DNA from: Negadavirga shengliensis
GTDB lineage: Bacteria; Bacteroidota; Bacteroidia; Cytophagales; Cyclobacteriaceae
Assembly: GCF_042652345.1 (NCBI RefSeq)
Contig: NZ_JBHSJJ010000005.1
Location: 361,362-425,361 of the forward strand
DNA: 64,000 bases
Direction: 5' to 3'
This document shows, in pieces, positions 18,601-27,304 of this stretch (its first letter is position 1; each line of letters opens with the position of its first letter). The position numbers were made by a program, and so were the translations under genes. Under the pieces are notes generated by a model that worked only from the letters and a program-made list of their open reading frames with translations, did no database searches and was not told the origin of the DNA.

Positions 18601-19777
18601 GATTGCCTTTTCTCCTTATGAACGAAGTGAAGACTACAGCAGTACGGAGGCAAGAAAGCGGTACCTATGGGTAGAATTTGAGGAGCCCGTGGAAAATCAG
18701 GACGACACTTATTTTTGCAGGGTGTTGGCCAATGCGCCTGATCAGCTTTTGAGCAATAATAAATTTGACCAGCTGGTGGCTCCCGAAGAACCGTCCATTG
18801 CTTTGGACCCGGAATTTACCAGAATAATCGTGCCTGGTCAAAGTGACGATATGGCCGGGTTGGGAGCCATGCAGCCTATGCTGAAAGCGTCCGATAGTGA
18901 CAAACATTACATATTGCCGTTACCTCCCGGATTACATGCCGAAAGCCCGGAATTGTTCGGGTTCTTTACCTATGAGTTCAGGTTAGGTCACGGACAGTGG
19001 CCTGACCGGGAGGATAACCTTTGGTCCACTGCTCAGGGAAGATTTGGCAGGCCTTTGAGGGTGACAGGTATCCAGCATCCTGCTCCTACTTTATTATGTT
19101 CCCTGAACCGGGATGAAAATCACCTTTATGTCAGCGCGCCTTTTGCCAAGGCGGTTCATAAAGGAAAAAATGTGACGGCCAAGCCTCCCAGGACCAGTCT
19201 TTGGGCCCTGCTATATGCACAGGTAACACAGGCAGATGGAAGGGATTACAGAAATATCCTGATCGGTGAAAAAGAGATGCGGTTTGATTTTAAGGTCAAC
19301 GAGAGCGATGAAAAAGCAAAAGAAAGGAAGCTCGTTACTGCGATGACGTTTTCTCCCGCGCCTCAGCCGGAACATGTGGCAGGAAGCTTCCAGCTGATTC
19401 CCGAAAAAATGAAATGGGGAGGATTGGTGGCATTGATGAAAGACATTCATCCTGTGGGAACGGCAGCCTTCGAGAGTCAGGAAATTGCAGACCAGTTGGT
19501 GCGTTTTGGTCTTCCGGAAGACAGCCCGCTGAGTGTGCTGGTGGTAGAAGTGTTTGGAAACATCACCAACCTCAGGGATCACATGCCGGAGTTTGGAGTG
19601 GCGGGTGCGGCTATGATGGACAGGAGGACTTTTGATGAAGCCAGAAGCAGCGCAGTGGATACCAATCCACATGACATCATCCGGCCTTTGAGTACAGCTC
19701 TAGGGCATTTTAGGATTCTCAGGACCTCCCCTTTGACCAAAGTGCCGTTTGTTTGTTGTCCGACCTGCGAGAAGTAA
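15629..19777 (+). CDS. giant uncharacterised protein (1382 residues), second gene of a two-gene module
   Basis: This 1382-residue product has no recognisable signal peptide, membrane helix or enzymatic motif. Around residues 465-530 a stretch including LRYGKTYQFRVRMSDISGGG resembles a fibronectin type III strand pattern, and the protein as a whole looks beta-rich with acidic linkers. The C-terminus ends in VCCPTCEK, a compact cysteine cluster that could bind metal or form disulfides. It follows the 1754-residue gene by 38 bases on the same strand and is closed by a strong terminator, so the two form one operon. Function is unknown; a shared complex is inferred only from the pairing. Confidence 0.85.
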   Translation: MEPRRALTLMVFPQRFDGEKLIFNIVVIPRNADPFVPFPTGKPDPADVPGFASLQPEFQIGVVSGLDDFPLSNATAPGRIPKIQSITVSAVPQKSDTIEAVAKSFSPIPISDTNDKIPAPLPLNKSVKKYLPFSYRNSFNFTQPRHENAVTDDSYECALRDKVEPILNYVPKDSLSWGKVFAHILRQPLLAKACGMIYEAEVEVEEDWFEEGGYLYVDITNDPWKDAQELLLEDNDGPLIKRYAARIPKLEPGVARPVFSAVLFPVLYQKNGQPEVVPPAPWDELFKESLAYSDGFAKIVHANQPVSGNLLKEHQDGLHPQKDAGIRLAWDDEQILIWYIRQLTENPEAPGSGERIDAPLGVIGYKIDVREQVPDAEWESLHQVTVNQGASDLGKMFPPQPVELSHQVYPTKVNTLMGSNYWLPMYFANWIGKNLAVGDDDALEIYKNDQDNSADIDGTTPRKATVNKALEPVPINTELRYGKTYQFRVRMSDISGGGPDVKDDPIHSGPSPQTTVSFRRYIAPDKLIISKPDSLLNSKAEYYNSVNGEENEFLVNPVVRIKRPLLEYPAVVFTDKYQQAGMDPIAMLKALSFDSHKQLTLGLPDPDVNKVEVRVEVRTLEMDNSLSQDGRENYITLYTTHRSFPADFDGELEIPVQFIDVPVLNLGVPVNPFLVDNLKKEDLDDMEEIVLPTGRHVRVSFRAVAGSGEVNEHSYFGVINESQPESDSRYGKVQQLMFYRETQDESELLRPFGAIPVLQGLFLKPNEVPLIKGNNIFKTLFLPKTTEGNPDIVKRLADALGLKAKGLTLVAPKGERVIFGISSRIRHSLAPDGCSVTFANRAELQDHWLGCISYQLNRDWTWDSLQDVAFAIDRKTKFRRDEDAEASIIENLGDIEFKHTVSFEALQPDRFGNINRSYTRIVYIDAIEPKSGLPRSQSDPNPRFPDEIWVDYTLKPSFKEHHATHPDVDLDQIKLPTVLPPSQIPKIASVGIAFSPYERSEDYSSTEARKRYLWVEFEEPVENQDDTYFCRVLANAPDQLLSNNKFDQLVAPEEPSIALDPEFTRIIVPGQSDDMAGLGAMQPMLKASDSDKHYILPLPPGLHAESPELFGFFTYEFRLGHGQWPDREDNLWSTAQGRFGRPLRVTGIQHPAPTLLCSLNRDENHLYVSAPFAKAVHKGKNVTAKPPRTSLWALLYAQVTQADGRDYRNILIGEKEMRFDFKVNESDEKAKERKLVTAMTFSPAPQPEHVAGSFQLIPEKMKWGGLVALMKDIHPVGTAAFESQEIADQLVRFGLPEDSPLSVLVVEVFGNITNLRDHMPEFGVAGAAMMDRRTFDEARSSAVDTNPHDIIRPLSTALGHFRILRTSPLTKVPFVCCPTCEK

Positions 19778-19778
19778 A

Positions 19779-19815
19779 AAAAGGAGGCTTGAAACATGTT
19801 TTCAGGCCTCCTTTT
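19779..19815. terminator. bidirectional terminator between convergent genes
   Basis: AAAAGGAGGCTTGAAA (19779-19794) pairs with TTTCAGGCCTCCTTTT (19800-19815) over 16 bp with one wobble around a 5-base loop. A/T tracts flank the stem on both strands, and it overlaps the stop of the leftward gene, so it should end transcription in both directions. Confidence 0.9.
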
Positions 19816-20947
19816 ATATCAGATCCTGACTAATATGGTTTTCGTGTCCATTTAGTACGGCATAAAGCGTCATCAGTTCCTCCTCTATAGCCTCTCTTTC
19901 TTTTTGGTTGCGATCGAGTTTCTTTTTCAGCTTTTTGATTTGAAAATCCGGTTTGATGCTTAGGATTCGACGAAAGAAGCTGGCAAAAATCAGCCCTTGC
20001 CGGGCTTTCATCAACAAAGCCCTGAGTTTATATCCTCTCGCCAACTGTGACAGCCTTGCTATTTTGATGATCCGCATGGTTCTGACGAAGGAAATAAAGG
20101 GCAGCAGAATGATCAATACATCGATCCAGTTTAGTTGAGTATAGTGGATCTTTTCATTGCTGATGGAAATCATCAGTATGAATTCAAACGCAAACGCCAA
20201 CCAAATAAATGCCTGTACCATGTCCAGAATAAATGAAAGATCGGCTTGAAGGAATGATGAAACTTCGTCGTAAAACTTCCATTCGATGACCAACACCGGT
20301 ATGATCAACAAGGCGATGACGATCATCGGAATAGAAAATTTCTCTTTGATATGTTTCAACAATCCCTCATTGGCTTTAGACCAGCGGTAATAGGGAATCC
20401 ACACCAGTTCGGGTTGCTGGATATGCCTTGACGCAAGACGGATAGGGGGGAATATCAGCACCAGGGCCCGGGCTATAAATTCGCTGCTGGCCAACTGTTC
20501 ACTGGTCTTTCTCGCAAGAACAATGATTGCCAAAAAATCTGCTAAGTAGAAAAACCAGCCTATCCAATAAATTTTTGCCAATTGACTCTGAAAGGGACTG
20601 AAAAACCCTTCATGGTCAAGGGATATGGCGTTGACGATAGCCGCTATTATTATCAGCATAAACAGACTGACATAGAAAAATAGGGGAGTGGCGATTTTTT
20701 CGTATTGGCCAAGAAGACCGCTATTTCCGGGTTGGAGATTCGTTTTCAGTTTCGTATCTCTGGGAAGAACCTTTTCCAGCAGAAGAGGGAATTTGCGGGC
20801 CAATCCTGAGAGTGGGACCAGGGATGCTTCCCTTTCAAGGAGATATTCCAGATGGCCCAGAAGATAGGGATTGTCGCATGCTGATATTGCTTTGATAATG
20901 TTTTTCTTTCTTTCTTCCAAAGTCAAATGCAGCTCTTTTTTTTCCAT
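19814..20947 (-). CDS. membrane protein with an S4-like voltage-sensor helix
   Basis: The 377-residue protein has a soluble helical N-terminus of about 85 residues, around five membrane segments, and a C-terminal coiled coil (IKKLKKKLDRNQKEREAIEEEL). Within WIDVLIILLPFISFVRTMRI, and on into the KIARLSQLARG stretch, basic residues recur every third position (about 289, 292, 295, 298), the hallmark of an S4 voltage-sensor helix preceded by an S3-like segment. I see no potassium-channel filter motif (such as TVGYG) or pore loop. It may be a voltage-sensing or ion-transport protein without a classical pore. The ATG at 20947 is chosen; a TTG lies six bases upstream. Confidence 0.7.
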   Translation of the reverse strand: MEKKELHLTLEERKKNIIKAISACDNPYLLGHLEYLLEREASLVPLSGLARKFPLLLEKVLPRDTKLKTNLQPGNSGLLGQYEKIATPLFFYVSLFMLIIIAAIVNAISLDHEGFFSPFQSQLAKIYWIGWFFYLADFLAIIVLARKTSEQLASSEFIARALVLIFPPIRLASRHIQQPELVWIPYYRWSKANEGLLKHIKEKFSIPMIVIALLIIPVLVIEWKFYDEVSSFLQADLSFILDMVQAFIWLAFAFEFILMISISNEKIHYTQLNWIDVLIILLPFISFVRTMRIIKIARLSQLARGYKLRALLMKARQGLIFASFFRRILSIKPDFQIKKLKKKLDRNQKEREAIEEELMTLYAVLNGHENHISQDLI

Positions 20948-20950
20948 TCC

Positions 20951-20982
20951 CAAATATAATCGTTGGGTTCAGTCTGGCCAAA
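20951..20982 (-). promoter_or_regulatory. promoter overlapping the start of the voltage-sensor-like gene
   Basis: On the minus strand TTTG (20982-20979) is followed after 20 bases by TATATTTG (20958-20951), matching the Bacteroidota consensus. The -7 element ends three bases before the ATG at 20947, which would make the transcript leaderless or nearly so. Confidence 0.45.
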
Positions 20983-21166
20983 AGGGTTTTCGTGTTATGC
21001 CTCGCACAATGCATCCAAAAATTATGGGAAAAATACCCCAATGATAAAAGCCTTCCTTTCTGACAAGTTTTTTCCGGCATTTTTCCACTTTCTTCATGCC
21101 ACAAATATAAAATTTGGTTTTGACTTAGCTAAAAACAAACTAAGGGGCATTTGCCCCTCATGGTGA

Positions 21167-22120
21167 TCAGTACTCCTGGAGTTTTTCAAATTCCTTCTGG
21201 GTAATCTTAAAAACGGTACCATGCCTGGTGCCTTCAGGAAAGCTGACTTCCTCCGATATGTCCTTCCAGTCTTCCAAATCGTATGACGCCACTGCACCCA
21301 TGCGATGGTCAATGTACTTGTCAAAATAAACCACCCAACGGTCGCCTATTCTGGCCACAGTAGGGCCTTCTGCCCAGTAGTCCCCTGTAATGGGAGGGCC
21401 CGCGGGGCCATAACCCTGAGTGAGGTTTTTGCTCCGGGCCACTCGGATATTCTTTTGGGGAGGGACCCTTGTTTCATCTTTCACAAAAAGGATATATTCC
21501 CCATTTTCTTTGATTAAAGTGCCGTCAATAACATTAAAACCGGGTTCATAGAAAAGCCGGGTATCCGAAAATTCTTTAAAATCCCTGGTGGTGACGTAAT
21601 ACTGCCGATGATTATAAGCGTTTTCTTCCTCGGACTGGGTTTCCGGATAAAGCCCTGTAACTGTCGTGGACCAATAGATCATATAAATATCCTCGTCTCC
21701 ATCATAGAAAACTTCCGGTGCCCAGGTATTTCTGGCATTGGGCTCGTGTTCCATAACAGGAAGATACCGCTGCTCCGACCAATTGATCAAATCTTCAGAT
21801 GAGGCATAACCTATTCCCCTTTCATTCCAGCTGACCGTCCATACCATGTGGAATTTCCCGTCGCCTCCCCGGATAACGCAGGGATCCCGCATAAGTCTGT
21901 CCTTTCCTGCAGTAGGCGTTAAAAATGGTTTTCCGTTTCCGAGTGCCTGCCAATGGTACCCATCCCCGGAGTAAGCGAAATGTAGTCCATTTTCACCGTT
22001 ACCCGTGAAATACGAAAACATGTATACATCATCTTCCTCCACGGAAGGGCTGCACGAAAGGAAGGCAACTGCCGTTCCCACATTTAAAATGATTTTTATG
22101 AAATGCTGCAAGTAGTTCAT
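21167..22120 (-). CDS. GH43-like five-bladed propeller glycosidase, lipoprotein
   Basis: From the ATG at 22120 the protein is 317 residues and starts with a hydrophobic leader ending AVAFLSC, a likely lipoprotein signal, so it should be surface- or periplasm-anchored. The GH43 clan active-site pattern is present: RDPCV (base aspartate), VIDGTL (pKa-modulating aspartate) and AEGPTV (acid glutamate). Repeated W-x-x-P-E-V/Y-D type segments (TWAPEVFYD) fit five propeller blades. It probably cleaves an arabinose-, xylose- or galactose-containing glycan. It is divergent from the SusC/SusD genes, which supports a role in the same glycan system. The longer frame to 22198 lacks a good start. Confidence 0.8.
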   Translation of the reverse strand: MNYLQHFIKIILNVGTAVAFLSCSPSVEEDDVYMFSYFTGNGENGLHFAYSGDGYHWQALGNGKPFLTPTAGKDRLMRDPCVIRGGDGKFHMVWTVSWNERGIGYASSEDLINWSEQRYLPVMEHEPNARNTWAPEVFYDGDEDIYMIYWSTTVTGLYPETQSEEENAYNHRQYYVTTRDFKEFSDTRLFYEPGFNVIDGTLIKENGEYILFVKDETRVPPQKNIRVARSKNLTQGYGPAGPPITGDYWAEGPTVARIGDRWVVYFDKYIDHRMGAVASYDLEDWKDISEEVSFPEGTRHGTVFKITQKEFEKLQEY

Positions 22121-22300
22121 TTTGATTAAGTTAATGATTTTTCTATAGCTAAAGGACTGCAAAAAGGTAAAAATATCAAAAATGGATAATTCCTGCATGT
22201 TAGTCGGTAAATATTGTGTGCAAAACCCTTCTTGAAAAGCTGTCTGCGAACCACCTAAATATATAACAGTGACGTTGGTCCTTGTTTTTGACCATCGGTA

Positions 22301-22317
22301 CCACGTATTAATCGTGG
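22301..22317. promoter_or_regulatory. inverted repeat in the GH43/susC divergent region
   Basis: CCACG and CGTGG flank a 7-base AT spacer (TATTAAT). It lies about 160 bases upstream of the SusC start, within the only intergenic region shared with the divergent glycosidase, and could be a regulator binding site. No exact sigma consensus was found in 22199-22475. Confidence 0.35.
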
Positions 22318-22475
22318 ATAAAGCTATAATTTGAATATAAATTATTAAAGCAGGATAGTACAGGATAGAAAATATTGAATTAACCCCTTAATTTATAATC
22401 AATAGGAATAATACAGAATTATTATTTACTAGAAGATCATTGTTTAAATCAATTAATCAATAAACCTAATGAATT

Positions 22476-25400
22476 ATGGATAAATATTACCTTAAAAGAG
22501 CAAATATTGCTTCTTTATTTTTCCTGCTCTGTCTCATGTTGTCAGGAGCAGGGACGTTCGCCCAGGGGGAACGGACCATCAAGGGAGTGGTCAAGTCTCA
22601 GGAGGACATGGAACTGATACCTGGTGTCTCAGTTCTCGTAAAAGGCACCACCAGAGGTACTGTTTCGGATATTGATGGGGAATTTACCCTCCAGGTATCC
22701 GATGGAGAGGTGATCGTCGCCAGTTTTATTGGCTATGAAACCAAGGAAGTTCCGGTAACATCGGGGATTACCCAATTGGAAATCCTGCTTAATTCTTCCT
22801 ATTCAGACCTTGGGGAGGTGGTAGTGGTGGGTTACGGTACCCAGCGAAAATCTGATTTGACCGGTTCGGTAGGCTCGGTAAGTGCCGAAGCCCTGCAGGA
22901 ACGCCCGGCTGCTTCCCTCAACCAGGCCCTTTCCGGCAGAATACAGGGGGTTAACGTTTCCGTTAATTCAGGCCGTCCCGGGGGAAGGGCAAATATCAGA
23001 ATCAGGGGAAACACTTCTGTCAGCATTGCCAATGACCCTCTGTATGTGATAGATGGTGTGATCGTCCACTCTACAGGCTTGGCCAATGGCAGTACACCCA
23101 TAGATTATATCAACCCTAATGACATTGCTTCAGTAGAGGTGTTGAAGGATGCATCCGCTACTGCCATATACGGAGCAAGGGGAGCCAACGGGGTGATCTT
23201 GGTGACCACCAAGAGAGGCAGCCAAAAAGGCGGCATCATTACTTATGATACGGATTTTAGCGTGGGCGTATTACCCAGAAAAATTCCTTTGTTAAATTCC
23301 GAGGAGTTCTTGAGGGTAGAGGACATTGCTTATCAAAATGCCCAAAAATATGACCCTACAGGTTGGGCAAACGGTATATATCGTGACCCCAGGCTGAAAA
23401 GAACAGATCCCAGGTTATTTGACGCCAATGGAAATCCGCTGCATGATACGGACTGGCAGGATGAGTCATTCCGGCAAGCCATCACCCATAATCATCAATT
23501 GGCTTTAACCGGTGGAAATGAAAAAGACAGTTACGGCGTGTATTTAGGTCACAGAGACGAACAGGGGCTGATGAGGGGTTCCTGGCTGAAAAGATACTCG
23601 GCCAGGTTTGTTTTTGACAGCCAAATAAAGGAATGGCTGAAAGTAGGCGGATCTTTAAGCTATAATGACCAAAAAGAAAGCCAGATAGATCCCCTGGGCG
23701 CGGGGGGAATTATTGCCATGAGACAGGTGTTGGAAGCCCTCCCCATTATTCCCGTGAAATACGAGGATGGCAGCTGGGCTGGAAATGCCGATTACCCGGG
23801 CATGGAAGGAGGCAATAACCCGCTTCATGTGGTTGAAGACAGGGTCTACGAACTCAGCACGCAAACGGTTTTGGGAAATGTATATGCCAACTTTTACCTG
23901 GCGCCGGGCTTGGAGTTCCGCTCTATTTTTGCTACAAACATCATCAATCAGCGGACAGATTATTACGGGGGCCGGGAATTGAATTTCATTGCAAGAAACC
24001 AAAGAGGAGACGCATCGGTAATGAACGACAGGCACAATTCCTGGCAGTTTGAAAACTATTTGACCTATAACAAAGAGATTGATGAAAACCAGTCCATCAA
24101 TGCGCTTTTGGGTGTTTCCTGGCAACATGTGGACCGGTTCCACGCCACTGCCCGCTCCCAGGATTTTGCGGACGATTATTTCAAATTCAATAATCTCGGC
24201 GCGGGTGCCAATGTGTTTCAGACACTCTCAGGAAGGAATGCTTATGGATTGAACTCTTATTTCGGAAGGTTTAACTATAACCTCAAGGAAAAATACCTGG
24301 CCACTTTTACGGGAAGGATAGATGGTTCTTCCAAATTCGGTGAAGCCAACCGGTATGCTGTATTCCCTTCGGCGGCTTTGGCATGGAGGATTTCAGAGGA
24401 AGATTTCCTCAAAGACAGCCGTACCGTATCCAACCTGAAACTGAGAAGCAGTTACGGCGTGACGGGTAACTCTGAAATACCTGCCTACCAGGCTTTGGCA
24501 GGTATGGGAAATTATACCGTAATATTCGGCGACCAAAGGGCCATTGGCTTGGGTGTCAACAGGCTGGCAAACCCTGATTTAAGATGGGAAAGAACATTTC
24601 AGACCGATGTCGGATTGGAGTTGGGACTTTTCAACAACCGGTTGACCCTGGAGGTTGATCTGTATAGAAAACTGACCAAAGACATGCTGCTCAACGCACC
24701 TGTTCCCTCCAGCAGCGGCTACACCCAAGTGACCCAGAACATCGGCAGTATGGAAAACAGGGGCATTGAATTCGCCTTGAATTCTGTCAATATGGTTACC
24801 AATGATTTTAAATGGGATACCCATTTCAACATTTCCCTTAATAGAAACAAGGTGCTCGAACTGACCGGCGGAGCGGATATCTTTTCCGGATCAACCATTA
24901 TCAGAGAGGGGGAACCGGTGAGTTCTTTCTTCGGCTTTGTCCATCAGGGGACCTGGAATTCGGATGAGGCCGACGTAGCGGCCAGTTATGGAAAACTCCC
25001 CGGAGACATCAAGTATGAAGATGTAAATGGGGATGGGGTTATCAACGATGATGACCGGGTGATCATCGGTCAGGGTATTCCCAAAGGTTTTGGTACTTTG
25101 ATGAATACTTTTAGTTACAAAAACTTCGAATTGATGGTGGACTTGCAGTTCATGTACGGAAACAACGTACTATGGAGAAGCAAACATTCAGCTGAAGACC
25201 GGCAGGGCATCGCCAACAGTTTCCGGACAGTACTGAATGCCTGGACCCCGGAAAACCAAGATACCAACATTGCGGAGTTGAGGCCATTGACGGCCGGTTA
25301 CAATACCTTTAATGATTCCGACAGGTCGCAGGATGGTTCTTTCCTGAGGGGAAGAAACCTGTTGTTTGCGTATACCTTTGAGCCTAACTTAATCGAAAAA

Positions 25401-25577
25401 CTCCATTTGAGCAGGTTGAGGGCCTTTGTTTCTGTACAGAATTTCTTTTTGGCTACCAAGTTTCAAGGATATGATCCTGAAGTTTCCACCTCGGGATCTC
25501 CCTTTGACCAGGGAGTGGATTTGTATGCCTATCCCAAGCCCAGGGTATTCATGCTCGGTTTGAACATTGGACTTTAA
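22476..25577 (+). CDS. susC: SusC/RagA-family TonB-dependent outer membrane transporter
   Basis: SusC proteins import oligosaccharides or other large nutrients across the outer membrane with a SusD lid. The 1033-residue protein has a signal peptide (ending GTFAQ), a carboxypeptidase-D-like regulatory domain (about 32-110), a plug domain starting VVVVGYGTQRKSDLTGSVG with RIRGNTS and the SusC signature RGANGVILVTTKRG, and a C-terminal 22-strand barrel ending PRVFMLGLNIGL. There is no anti-sigma-interacting N-terminal extension. The SusD gene follows, its ATG 25 bases after this stop. Confidence 0.97.
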   Translation: MDKYYLKRANIASLFFLLCLMLSGAGTFAQGERTIKGVVKSQEDMELIPGVSVLVKGTTRGTVSDIDGEFTLQVSDGEVIVASFIGYETKEVPVTSGITQLEILLNSSYSDLGEVVVVGYGTQRKSDLTGSVGSVSAEALQERPAASLNQALSGRIQGVNVSVNSGRPGGRANIRIRGNTSVSIANDPLYVIDGVIVHSTGLANGSTPIDYINPNDIASVEVLKDASATAIYGARGANGVILVTTKRGSQKGGIITYDTDFSVGVLPRKIPLLNSEEFLRVEDIAYQNAQKYDPTGWANGIYRDPRLKRTDPRLFDANGNPLHDTDWQDESFRQAITHNHQLALTGGNEKDSYGVYLGHRDEQGLMRGSWLKRYSARFVFDSQIKEWLKVGGSLSYNDQKESQIDPLGAGGIIAMRQVLEALPIIPVKYEDGSWAGNADYPGMEGGNNPLHVVEDRVYELSTQTVLGNVYANFYLAPGLEFRSIFATNIINQRTDYYGGRELNFIARNQRGDASVMNDRHNSWQFENYLTYNKEIDENQSINALLGVSWQHVDRFHATARSQDFADDYFKFNNLGAGANVFQTLSGRNAYGLNSYFGRFNYNLKEKYLATFTGRIDGSSKFGEANRYAVFPSAALAWRISEEDFLKDSRTVSNLKLRSSYGVTGNSEIPAYQALAGMGNYTVIFGDQRAIGLGVNRLANPDLRWERTFQTDVGLELGLFNNRLTLEVDLYRKLTKDMLLNAPVPSSSGYTQVTQNIGSMENRGIEFALNSVNMVTNDFKWDTHFNISLNRNKVLELTGGADIFSGSTIIREGEPVSSFFGFVHQGTWNSDEADVAASYGKLPGDIKYEDVNGDGVINDDDRVIIGQGIPKGFGTLMNTFSYKNFELMVDLQFMYGNNVLWRSKHSAEDRQGIANSFRTVLNAWTPENQDTNIAELRPLTAGYNTFNDSDRSQDGSFLRGRNLLFAYTFEPNLIEKLHLSRLRAFVSVQNFFLATKFQGYDPEVSTSGSPFDQGVDLYAYPKPRVFMLGLNIGL

Positions 25578-25602
25578 TGCTACACCAAATTCTGAAAAAA
25601 TC

Positions 25603-27102
25603 ATGAAAACATCTAAATATATCCATAAAGTACTGATTCTGACACTCGTTGTTTTTGGTTGGTCATGTAATGACTTTCTCGATGAAGTGGATCAATCCAA
25701 TTTCACGCTGGAAAACTATTTTACCAGACCGGAACATGCCACCAGTGTGGTGAATTCCATCTACGAAAGTTTAAGGCCTACCATGCAAAGCGGCTTTAAT
25801 GGCGGCCCGTGGATGATGCTGGAATTTGCCACGGGTTTGGCGGATACAGAATTGGGACAAGCCCAGAACAGCTTGTTTGTAAGGAGTCTGATCAACAATT
25901 CGGACAATGCTTATGGGCAGACTTACTGGACCAGTTATTACAGGGGCATCGCCAATGCGAACCTGGCCATCGCCAAGATTCCGGAGATTGAAATGGATGC
26001 CGCCGCGCAAAGCAGGTTGTTGGGTGAAGCCAGGTTTTTAAGGGCTTATTATTACTTCGGCTTAATACGGATCTTCGGAAATATTCCGCTTATCACCGAG
26101 CCAATAGATCTTTCATCTCCTGAAATGTACCCGGACCCCGCTACCGCCGAGCAAGTTTACAATCAGATCGTGGAGGATTTGACCATAGCGGAGGATTCCG
26201 GTTTGCCTTATAAGGAAACCACCGGAAGGGTCTCTTTAGGGGCGGTAAAAAGCATGTTGTCCAGTGTGTACCTGACCATGGCAGGTTATCCATTGCAAAA
26301 AGGCCAGGAGTATTATCAGCTTGCTGCGGAAAAAGCCCAGGAGGTGATCCAATCCGGAGAATTCAGCCTTTTCAGCTCCTATGAAAGCCTGCACAATGTA
26401 GAGGATAAAAACCAGGGAGAACATATCTTTATGGCGCAGTATGCTGCTTTTATCATGCCCAGTAGCTGGCAGGTATCCATTATTCCCTACAACAGGGGAA
26501 TAAGTGCATACAATGATGAAACAGGAGGCATTTTTGCCAACGCCAACTTTGTCCGCTCTTTTGAAGAAGGGGACAAACGGGCAGAAGAAAAAGAGTTTTT
26601 CTATACCGAATATTCCCTTAGTTCCAACAGAAATACCATATTGCCCTTGGGCGACTATTATCTGTACAAGCACTTTGATGAGGAGGCACAGTTGAGCACC
26701 ACCAGCAGCGGGCTGAACTGGATGATTTACCGGTATGCCGAGGTGTTGTTGACTTACGCAGAAGCCGCCAATGAAGCATTCGGCCCGACCACAGAGGCCT
26801 ATGAAGCCGTGAATCAAATCAGGAGAAGGGCTGAACTTCCTGATCTGGAAGGGCTGAGCCAGCAAGAGCTTAGAGAAGCCATCTGGAAAGAAAGATGGGT
26901 GGAACTGTGCTATGAAAACAAAACATGGTACGATATGGTCAGGTTAAGAAAGGCGTATAATACCCTTGAAGGTAGATTTGAGGATTTTGTCGGCCATCAG
27001 TTTTCCTATGGACCCACACTGCGGGAAAGAGAGCTGCTATTTCCCATCCCCACGGCGGAAATTCGAAACAACGGCAAGCTTACACAAAACCAGGGATATT
27101 GA
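25603..27102 (+). CDS. susD: SusD/RagB-family nutrient-binding outer membrane lipoprotein
   Basis: SusD lipoproteins bind the substrate at the surface and cover the SusC channel. The ATG at 25603 gives 499 residues with lipobox VFGWSC followed by NDFLDEVD, as in the family. The TPR-like helical core includes LLGEARFLRAYYYFGLIRIFG and the C-terminus has LLFPIPTAEIRNNGKLTQNQGY, the standard SusD ending. An in-frame start at 25567 would overlap susC and lacks a signal peptide. The pair defines a uptake system; the substrate cannot be told from sequence. Confidence 0.96.
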   Translation: MKTSKYIHKVLILTLVVFGWSCNDFLDEVDQSNFTLENYFTRPEHATSVVNSIYESLRPTMQSGFNGGPWMMLEFATGLADTELGQAQNSLFVRSLINNSDNAYGQTYWTSYYRGIANANLAIAKIPEIEMDAAAQSRLLGEARFLRAYYYFGLIRIFGNIPLITEPIDLSSPEMYPDPATAEQVYNQIVEDLTIAEDSGLPYKETTGRVSLGAVKSMLSSVYLTMAGYPLQKGQEYYQLAAEKAQEVIQSGEFSLFSSYESLHNVEDKNQGEHIFMAQYAAFIMPSSWQVSIIPYNRGISAYNDETGGIFANANFVRSFEEGDKRAEEKEFFYTEYSLSSNRNTILPLGDYYLYKHFDEEAQLSTTSSGLNWMIYRYAEVLLTYAEAANEAFGPTTEAYEAVNQIRRRAELPDLEGLSQQELREAIWKERWVELCYENKTWYDMVRLRKAYNTLEGRFEDFVGHQFSYGPTLRERELLFPIPTAEIRNNGKLTQNQGY

Positions 27103-27182
27103 TAAGTCCGCGATACACAGACAAAGTGTCTGCTGCGAACCAGTGGCAGGCACAGCGAAAAAAGTGTATCAGCTTTAACTAA

Positions 27183-27227
27183 AATGGGATATGCCGGGGA
27201 TATTAAATGTTTCCGGTATATCCCATT
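27183..27227. terminator. hairpin downstream of susCD
   Basis: AATGGGATATGCCGG (27183-27197) pairs with CCGGTATATCCCATT (27213-27227) over 15 bp with one wobble. It has no clean T-run, but its position about 80 bases after the SusD stop suggests a terminator or mRNA-end structure separating susCD from the downstream genes. Confidence 0.6.
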
Positions 27228-27304
27228 AATCATAAAATATTTAAATCTCCCAAAACCATAAAGAATGTTTCGGACAATTTCGCTAATTTATCCCGCAAAA
27301 TAAA

